Part shown: in pieces, positions 58,380 to 64,000 of the stretch
Position numbering within the stretch: position 1 is the first letter of the stretch
How the letters are laid out: every line of letters begins with the position of its first letter
From: PALSA-612 sp963742925
GTDB taxonomy: Bacteria > Actinomycetota > Thermoleophilia > Gaiellales > Gaiellaceae
Reading direction: 5' to 3'
Assembly: GCA_963742925.1 (NCBI GenBank)
Contig: CAVUNV010000002.1
Coordinates: 98,445-162,444, forward strand
Length of the DNA stretch: 64,000 nucleotides
Position numbers and translations under genes: made by a program
The notes under the pieces: generated by a model
Told to the model about the DNA's origin: nothing
Seen by the model: only the letters and a program-made list of their open reading frames with translations
The model's database searches: none

Positions 58380-59477
58380 ATGAGTCCCACACGTCGAATG
58401 CTTGCCTTTGTCGGTCTGCTTGGGTTGGTTGGTGCGGCGATGGCCGTGTCGGGGCCGACGGCGAGCGGGATCGAGTCGTCTTCGGCGGTCGTTAAGCCGG
58501 GTGGGATTCCATCGGGTCCGAACCTTCGCTGGACGGACACGATGCCGCGGGCCTCTCCCGATGGACGGAAGATCGCCTTCGTTCGCAACGGGATGGCCAT
58601 CTGGGTCCTCGACCTGCGTTCAGGCCAGGACAGGAAGGTGACGCCTGTGTCGATTAGGGCGGGTGAACCGTCGTGGTCTCCGAACGGACGCTCGCTGGTG
58701 TTTGCAGCGTCCGATTCGATCATTCGCGTCGATGCCGACGGCCGTGGCTTCCGCAAGCTGACGTCCCATGCGATCGACCGCTTCCCCGCCTGGTCGCCTG
58801 ATGGTTCGCTGATCGCGTTCGAACGCGTGGGAAAGAAGGTGGGCATCTTCGACGTGACCGACCTGTACGTGATGAAGCCGGATGGGTCAGGCCAGCATCG
58901 GATCGTCCCGGATGTCGCGCGCTTCGCCTGGTCGCCGGACGGCACCGAGTTGGCCGTGACTCGACTCTCGGTGAGTTCGTCGCTCGTTTCTAGTTCTAGG
59001 GTGCTGAATGTCGTCACACGCAACGGCCATGTGAAGCGGACGATCTCCCGGTCTCACGGCTACTGGTATACGCCGAGTTGGTCACCCGACGGCCGACGGA
59101 TCGCCGTTGACGGCGGCGACATCTACGTGATGGGAAGCGACGGCACCAACCCGCATCCAATCGCCGCTAGGGACGACTACGAAATGGACAGCGCACCGGT
59201 GTGGTCGCGCGACGGCAAGCGAATCGCCTTCACCCGTTACGACCCCAACCTCTGCGTGGTCAGCGGCTTCTACATCACCACCGCCGATGGGAGAGTCGTT
59301 AGGCGCGTCTCGGTCGATCCTCAGAAGCAATGCGCGGGCGGCTATGCGCGGGCGTACTCGTGGCTCCCCGCAGGTCGCCTGGTGTTTGGCGGCAACCTTT
59401 CGTCCGCCGGGTACTACCCGCTGATCGCCGTCAACGCTCAAGGCGCAGACGCCCACCGCCTCACGCAGGCGAACTAG
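58380..59477 (+). CDS. Secreted TolB/PD40-type beta-propeller protein
   Basis: A 365-residue exported protein: signal peptide (about 3-25) and a six-bladed TolB-like propeller: ASPDGRKIAFVRNGMAIWVL, PSWSPNGRSLVFAA, PAWSPDGSLIAFER, FAWSPDGTELAVTR, PSWSPDGRRIAVDG and PVWSRDGKRIAFTR. It resembles the protein encoded at 56142-57695 but has no helical N-terminus. ATG 58380 has an AAGGGAG ribosome site 7 nt upstream; an upstream in-frame ATG 58362 is less suitable. Flanked by R1 repeats at both ends. Codon use differs from the left part of the window. Confidence 0.75.
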   Translation: MSPTRRMLAFVGLLGLVGAAMAVSGPTASGIESSSAVVKPGGIPSGPNLRWTDTMPRASPDGRKIAFVRNGMAIWVLDLRSGQDRKVTPVSIRAGEPSWSPNGRSLVFAASDSIIRVDADGRGFRKLTSHAIDRFPAWSPDGSLIAFERVGKKVGIFDVTDLYVMKPDGSGQHRIVPDVARFAWSPDGTELAVTRLSVSSSLVSSSRVLNVVTRNGHVKRTISRSHGYWYTPSWSPDGRRIAVDGGDIYVMGSDGTNPHPIAARDDYEMDSAPVWSRDGKRIAFTRYDPNLCVVSGFYITTADGRVVRRVSVDPQKQCAGGYARAYSWLPAGRLVFGGNLSSAGYYPLIAVNAQGADAHRLTQAN

Positions 59478-59597
59478 AGGGCGGCGCCGCCGAGGGAGTG
59501 GAGCGAGAGTAGGCATTTGGCTTACCCATCACCGACCGAATCAATCGGCGAGCGGGCGGCTGTGTGCAACCACTTTGAGCGACACGCGATGGCTGTC

Positions 59598-59636
59598 GGT
59601 AGATCGCGGCAGTCCGGGTCAGCGGGTGCCCTGATG
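59598..59636 (+). repeat. R1 repeat, copy 4
   Basis: Same 39-bp element (two differences from copy 1). It lies 120 nt after the propeller gene stop. Confidence 0.72.
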
Positions 59637-59694
59637 CGCGGGTGACGGTTCGCAGCGATTCTCGGGGCTGAAAGGGGGTCGAGTGGAATGACGT

Positions 59695-60045
59695 GTGACT
59701 CGGAAGGACTTGGCTGCGACGGCGCTGACTGGTCTGGCGGTGCTTGTGTTCGCGGCGGCTCATGAGGGTTGGGGAGTACCGCTTGTCGGCGGTAGCGTCA
59801 GATGGGCGGCTGGCGCGGTGCTGGTGCTTGGCATGGCGACGTGCTCGTTGGGTTCGCCCGGTAAGGATCGTGCGACGAGCTTGCTTGCGGTGCTCGGCAG
59901 TGCGGCGCTCGTTCTGGCCATCGTCGCGTTGATAACGGGATCGTTGACCGCCCTATCGCTGCTCGTCGTTGCGTTCGTCCTGCTCTGGGCCGTCTCGACG
60001 CTGCGGCACGTGCGTCACGCGCCCGGAACGCCGGTGGCAACGTGA
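59695..60045 (+). CDS. Small polytopic membrane protein
   Basis: A 116-residue protein with three or four hydrophobic helices (ATALTGLAVLVFAAAHEGWG, WAAGAVLVLGMATCSLGS, SLLAVLGSAALVLAIVALIT and SLLVVAFVLLWAVS). No recognised domain. GTG 59695. It precedes two other small membrane genes, perhaps an operon (spacing 37 and -26 nt). Function unknown. Confidence 0.6.
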   Translation: MTRKDLAATALTGLAVLVFAAAHEGWGVPLVGGSVRWAAGAVLVLGMATCSLGSPGKDRATSLLAVLGSAALVLAIVALITGSLTALSLLVVAFVLLWAVSTLRHVRHAPGTPVAT

Positions 60046-60082
60046 TCTCGAAGCAATGCTCGCAAGAGCGAGGAAGGGAGTT

Positions 60083-60196
60083 GTGGTCAGGATGTTGAAG
60101 AGGCGCAATCTGCTCGTGGCTGCGTTCGCTGTTTTCGGCGTGGTGCTGTTCTGGCGCAGGAGGGGCTGCCATGGCTGCCATCCAACCGCCGCGTGA
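60083..60196 (+). CDS. Microprotein with TM helix and CHGCH tail
   Basis: 37 residues: basic start MVRMLKRR, one hydrophobic helix (NLLVAAFAVFGVVLFW), basic RRR and GCHGCHPTAA. Ribosome site AGGAAGGGAG just before GTG 60083 (ATG 60092 is an alternative). The paired Cys-His could bind a metal. Overlaps the next gene by 26 nt. Function unknown. Confidence 0.4.
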   Translation: MVRMLKRRNLLVAAFAVFGVVLFWRRRGCHGCHPTAA

Positions 60197-60797
60197 GCTG
60201 GGGGAAGAGAATCGCTCCCTGAGCGTGGATCCGGTTGTCTTTGACGTGGGCTATCCGCAGCGCTTCGCCCGCGTCCAGGTTGCTCTGCGGATCGTGATCG
60301 TGGTCTTGGTCGCGATGATCGGGATCCCGTTTGGCTGGATCCTGTACCTGGGCTTCCCGGTGTTGGCGGCGGTGCTGATCTCGCAGAAGGACGGTGCCCG
60401 CTACCTGGGAGAGGATGGCCCCCGGGTGACCCGGTGGCTTCAGTGGGTGATGGCGGTGATCGCCTACATGTGGATGCTCACCGACCGCCTCCCCGTCTCC
60501 GGCGAGGAGACGGTTCGGTTCGAGGTCGAGCGGTCAGGGGCGCCGACCGTCGGCTCGGCGCTGCTGCGGATCGTTAAGGCGATCCCGAGCGCGTTCGTGC
60601 TCGTCTTGCTCATGTTCGTCTCCGGGATCGTCTGGCTGATCGCCGCTGTCTGGATCCTGATCGAGGAGACCTACCCGGAGAGCCTGTTCGGCTTCCAGCG
60701 CGGGGTCGTCCGCTGGCAGGCGCGGCTGCTCGCCTACCTGGCCTCGCTGGTCGAGCCGTACCCGCCCTTCCACCTCGACACACGCCCGACCGAGTGA
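60171..60797 (+). CDS. DUF4389-type membrane protein
   Basis: A 208-residue membrane protein with the DUF4389 layout: QRFARVQVALRIVIVVLVAMIGIPFGWILYLGFPVLAAVLISQ (segments), LQWVMAVIAYMWMLTDRLP and the hallmark GVVRWQARLLAYLASLVEPYPPFHLD. Four or five TM helices. Family function unknown, common in actinobacteria. ATG 60171. It lies in the island-like right end. Confidence 0.78.
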   Translation: MAAIQPPRELGEENRSLSVDPVVFDVGYPQRFARVQVALRIVIVVLVAMIGIPFGWILYLGFPVLAAVLISQKDGARYLGEDGPRVTRWLQWVMAVIAYMWMLTDRLPVSGEETVRFEVERSGAPTVGSALLRIVKAIPSAFVLVLLMFVSGIVWLIAAVWILIEETYPESLFGFQRGVVRWQARLLAYLASLVEPYPPFHLDTRPTE

Positions 60798-60893
60798 GCC
60801 GCGCGCGCTGGACGTCGACCCATCACCGAGGAGACACCCGAGACCTGCTGCCACGCGAGCATTAGGGCAGGAGGGGGCAACATTCGCCTAGTG

Positions 60894-61903
60894 ATGCGGC
60901 TTGGGTGGCTCTTTGGCGTGGGGGTTCTGCTCCTCGGCACCATGGTGGCGGGCGGTCTTGGTGCGGCGTCGGGACGAGCGGCGCCCGCGTCATCGGACGA
61001 GTCGGTTGCGCTGACTGGGGCGTATCCGGCACCGCCACGGGCGTTGTTGCCCGGCCAGCACGCGTACGCCTCGGGGGTGCGAGTGGCGGTCGCGTCCGGG
61101 GGCGCACGCGTGGTGCAGGTCAACTACCTGCTCTACGCGCCCGCCGCCATCCGAAAGAACCACGCCCGCCATGGCCGCTGATCGTGTTCCTGCACGGCTA
61201 CGGCGAACGCGGCGACGACCCGAAGCTGCTCACCGCCCAGCCACTCCCCGAGACCCTCGCGCACACGACCAGCTTCCCCGCTGTCGTCTTCTCACCGCAG
61301 CTACCGCTCCAGTTCAACGGCTGGTCGGAGATGATCGCACCGGTCGACGCGCTCCTACAGCGACTCACCGAGCGCTACCCGATCGACACACATCGCCTCT
61401 ACCTGACCGGCCTCAGTACCGGCGGCTACGGCACCTGGACGTACGCCCTCCGGCACCCGAAGCGGTTCGCCGCGTTGGTGCCGATCGCGGGCGGCTACGA
61501 GCAAGGCGGCATCCCCCCGAACATCTGCGCCCTCCGCAACACGCCGATCTGGGCCTTCCACGGCGCACTCGACACCATCATCACCCCATATCACTCGGAA
61601 GTCCTCGTCAACGCTCTGCGAGCTTGCGGCTCGAGCGTCGTGCGCTTCACGCTCTACCCGGGCGTCGACCACTTCCACTCCTGGACACGCGCCTACGCCG
61701 ACCCCGGCCTCTGGCGCTGGCTCTTCGCCCAACACCTCAAGCAAGCCCGGGCACCCATCCCCGCTACCGCAAGCCGAGGCCGCGTCCGCCCTCGTGTCCT
61801 CGGACGCCGCCCGGCCGGGCACAAGGGCAGGCTGGCGCCCCGGCGGGCGACAGCGGGGCACCGGAGGCCACGTGGCCGCGTGCGGGCAGAGGCCGCGAGC
61901 TAG
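60894..61903 (+). pseudogene. Alpha/beta-hydrolase (esterase/depolymerase-like), frameshifted, 3' end in R2 repeat
   Basis: Signal peptide and N-terminal strand domain from ATG 60894 to about 61170 (VRVAVASGGARVVQVNYLLYA), then a shift equivalent to one missing base (near 61172) leads into a complete carboxylesterase-like catalytic domain: PLIVFLHGYGERGDD, LTGLSTGGYGTW (nucleophile Ser), HGALDTII (Asp), YPGVDHFHSW (His). This order matches LpqC-type depolymerases. The last about 40 residues before the stop are Arg-rich and lie in R2 copy 2 (from 61781), so the natural end was probably replaced. Pseudogene or sequence error at the shift. Confidence 0.68.
61781..61900 (+). repeat. R2 repeat, copy 2
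   Basis: CGCGTCCGCCCTCGTGTCCT, CGGACGCCGCC, GGGCACAAGGGCAG, CGGCGGGCGACAGCGG, CACGTGGCCGC and CGCGAGCTAGGG. It shares its ends with copy 1 and the middle with copy 3, and it overlaps the 3' end of the esterase frame. Confidence 0.62.
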
Positions 61904-62034
61904 GGGTCGGGCGGCGGGTGGTGGAGTGCGGGCGGCCGGGCGCCGCTGCCTCGAACTACTGACCGGGGGTGGGGTTGCCCCGATGTGCCGGATCGTGGCG
62001 GGCGGCGATCCTTCCGCTGTAGGAGGTGTTGGGT

Positions 62035-62987
62035 GTGACGCAGGCAGCAGCGCTGGCGCAGGCGGTGCCTCCGGCCGGAGGCGATGACGGCTGGGTGCTG
62101 GTCGCGGATCGGCTGAGCAAGCGGTTCGGGAAGGTGCTGGCGGTCGACGATCTCAGCTTCCGGCTGGGGGTCGGCACGGTCACCGGCTTTCTTGGGCCGA
62201 ACGGTGCGGGCAAGACGACGACGCTCCGCATGCTGCTCGGGCTCGTTCGGCCGACGACGGGGAGGGCGTTGCTGTTCGGCAGGCTGCTACCGCGACTCGA
62301 GGATCCGGCCCGAGTGTGGGCGCCGTGCTCGAGGCGTCCGACTTCCACCCCGGCCGCTCCGGCCGCGAGCATCTGATGACGCTCGCGCTCGCCGCGCGGC
62401 TGCCGCGGAACGCGGGTGGACGAGGTGCTCGAGCTGGTCGAGCTTCGGGAGGCGGGCCGTCGCCGCGTCGGCGGCTTCTCGCTCGGGATGCGCCAGCGGC
62501 TCGGGCTCGCGGCCGCGCTGCTGCGGCGACCCTGAGCTCCTGATCCTCGACGAGCCGGCCAACGGGCTCGACCCGGAGGGCGTCCACTGGCTGCGAACTT
62601 CCTCCGCGGACTTCGCCGCGCACCGGCAGGACCGTGCTCGTGTCGAGCCACGTGCTCGCTGAGGTCGCGCAGACGGTCGACCAGGTCGTGATCATCGACA
62701 AGGGTCGGCTCGTCACCTTCGCCCCGCTCGACGAGCTGACCGCGCGCGTGGCGGGAGACGTCCGCGTGCGAGCGCCTGGGGTGCCGACAGGCTCCTGCCG
62801 CTGCTCGCCGCGGCCGGTATCGAGTCGACCGTGCTGGACGGCGACGAGCTGCTCGTCCACGGCGCGACGAGCGCCACGGTCGGCGAGCTTGCCTTCCGGA
62901 CGCGGGAATCGCCCTTCACGAGCTCGTGCAGGAGTCCTCCACGCTCGAGGACGTCTTCCTCGAGCTCACGTCGGGAAGGCGCCATGA
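62035..62987 (+). pseudogene. ABC transporter ATP-binding protein, multiple frameshifts
   Basis: GTG 62035 follows AGGAGGTG (62021-62028). The frame reads SKRFGKVLAVDDLSFRL and Walker A GPNGAGKTTTLRML, then breaks: near 62312 (one base missing), 62411 (one extra), 62533 (one extra, creating TGA), 62593 onwards and near 62785. In the other frames the family motifs continue: GREHLMTLALAARL, the signature-like GGFSLGMRQRLGL, Walker B LLILDEPANGLDPEG, SSHVLAEVAQTVDQVVIID and TVLDGDELLVHG. A drug-type ABC ATPase (bacitracin/CcmA-like) in origin. Overlaps the permease by 4 nt. Insertions and deletions occur in both directions. Confidence 0.7.
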
Positions 62988-63731
62988 TCGCGCAGCTTCG
63001 CTCCGAGCTCAGGAAGATGCGGACGACCAGGACGAACCTGGGTTTGCTGCTCGGCCTGGTCGCGATCGTCCTGTTCACCGTGGTGGTCAGCGGCCTGACG
63101 GGTAGCGAGTCCGATCGGTTAGCTCCGACAACCAGAGGGCGCTGTTCGGCAACGGCACGGCCGCAGCGCGTCTTCGCCGCCCTGATCGGGATCATGGCGA
63201 TGACGAGCGAGTTCCGGCACGGGACGATCCGAGCCACCTTCGTCTTCACGCCCGCGCGCATCCGGGTGGTCTCCGCCAAGGTGCTCGCCAGCCTGCTCGT
63301 CGGCGTCGGCTTCGGCGCGCTCGGCACCAGACCTGACGCTCGGCGTCGGCTCCGCGGTGATCCGCGGCCGCGGCGTCGAGTCCTGCTCATCACGGCGACG
63401 ACGTCCGCCGGCTCGTGCTCGGCACGCTCGCGATGTCCGCGCTCTGGGCAGCGTTCGGCGTCGGGGTTGGAGCGGTGCTCCGTAACCAGGTCCTGGCCGT
63501 CATCGGTGTCTTCGTCTGGGTCTTCGTCGTCGAGCTCCTCATCTCCCAGTAGGTGCCCGGAGTCGGCCGGTACACGCCCGTCGCCGCCAGCAGCGCCATG
63601 ACGGGCGACACCCGGGTGACTCGCCTGTGCATCTGCTCACCGCGCCAGCTGGAGGCGCGCTCCTCGCCGGGTATGCCGCCGCGTTCGTCCTCGTTGGCGC
63701 GCTCGTCACAGACCGCCGCGACGTCAACTGA
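62984..63731 (+). pseudogene. ABC-2 type permease, multiple frameshifts and an in-frame stop
   Basis: ATG 62984 opens SELRKMRTTRTNLGLLLGLV and a first TM, then frames change near 63120, 63165, 63330 and 63395. Recognisable parts: VFAALIGIMAMTSEFRHGTI, FTPARIRVVSAKVLASLLVG, LRNQVLAVIGVFVWVFVVEL. An in-frame TAG at 63550-63552 follows ISQ and precedes VPGVGRYTPVAASSAMTGDT, and the protein would end at 63731. This ABC-2 permease partner of the preceding ATPase looks non-functional or badly sequenced. Confidence 0.65.
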
Positions 63732-63782
63732 CATCCGAGCTACCGACGGCGACAACCGCGGCACGCCCTGCCGAGGGCCGTA

Positions 63783-63890
63783 CGTGCCCTCGTGTCCGCG
63801 GACGTCGTCCAGGCGGGAACAAGGCCGAGTGGCCGCCCGGCGGGCGACAGCGGAGGAGCGGAGGGCACGTGGCCGCCGGTCTGCTCCGGG
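63783..63890 (+). repeat. R2 repeat, copy 3
   Basis: CGTGCCCTCGTGTCCGCGG, CGGGAACAAGGC, CGGCGGGCGACAGCGG and CACGTGGCCGC. Follows the end of the permease by 51 bp. The remaining 63891-64000 shows no gene. Confidence 0.6.
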
Positions 63891-64000
63891 CGATCCTCGC
63901 CCGTGTCGAGCCGGTGGCGGGAGCTTCGGTGCGTTCTGCGAATCGGCAAGGGCGTTGCGAAGTGCCGCGGCCAGGAATCGCTCGACTGAGACGGTCGAGT

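Noticed and set aside
55871..59636. R1 repeats as a CRISPR array
   Set aside because: Only four copies, separated by hundreds to thousands of bases of genes, no regular spacers and no cas genes.
55871..59636. R1 repeats as integron attC sites
   Set aside because: No GTTRRRY/RYYYAAC core pairs and no integron integrase; the dyad is too short.

Overview
High-GC actinobacterial DNA. The gene set and architecture (leaderless-looking starts, fused KorA plus KorB, DipZ, F420/PPOX-type proteins, many secreted beta-propeller and RTX proteins, a helix-turn-helix/TPR regulator) suggest Actinomycetota, perhaps Thermoleophilia (Gaiellales/Solirubrobacterales). That placement is an inference from gene content, as there is no rRNA or complete tRNA in the window. 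Genes are tightly packed, often overlapping by 4 bp (ATGA, GTGA), and many starts lie only 6-8 nt downstream of a TANNNT -10 box.

Layout. 1-15.3 kb is central and accessory metabolism: an M24 peptidase (cut by the window edge), a ureohydrolase, acetyl-CoA synthetase, a cupredoxin/PQQ-dehydrogenase-like secreted protein, an M16 protease, a SIS/HbpS pair, a PLP aminotransferase with OsmC, mismatch DNA glycosylase, NAD synthetase, a frameshifted methyltransferase and a second acyl-CoA synthetase. 15.3-19.5 kb is regulatory: an MFS efflux pump with its TetR, then an XRE-TPR regulator followed by a 32-residue hydrophobic peptide, which looks like a peptide-signalling cassette. 19.5-34.4 kb holds a thioredoxin-like lipoprotein, selD, ctaA, a PAC2 protein, Tag glycosylase, a frameshifted dipZ, a large helicase, proC, an AlkA-like glycosylase, an O-antigen-ligase-like protein and an NfeD-like protein. 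34.4-37.3 kb encodes 2-oxoacid:ferredoxin oxidoreductase (korAB). 37.5-50 kb is rich in secreted or surface proteins (RTX repeats, sialidase-like propeller, collagen-like/lamin-tail protein, NlpC/P60-like protein, SGNH hydrolase, sugar transferase). 50.4-55.8 kb has an MMPL transporter, an S9 peptidase and a haem-binding protein. From about 55.8 kb to the end the codon use is less GC-biased. Two dispersed repeat families, a 42-nt 3' fragment of tRNA-Asp and decayed ABC-transporter genes give this end the look of a genomic island or its remnant.

Most notable observations. (1) A DCC/DUF393 thiol-disulfide oxidoreductase gene (complement 47148..47528) has an in-frame TGA exactly where the first redox Cys of the family motif belongs. 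With selD in the same window this is a selenoprotein candidate that ordinary gene callers would miss. (2) The XRE-TPR regulator, its inverted-repeat operator, the downstream small hydrophobic peptide and a terminator form an RRNPP-like candidate quorum-sensing unit. (3) Phased 11-nt TGTGAC-type repeat arrays recur in several intergenic regions. (4) Two repeat families and a tRNA-Asp attachment-site-like fragment occupy the right end.

Caution: several genes carry single-base frameshifts (12688-13418, 25131-26788, 44273-45689, 49975-50357, 60894-61903 and many in 62035-63731). Some of these may be sequence errors rather than biology, and the same caveat applies to the in-frame TGA.
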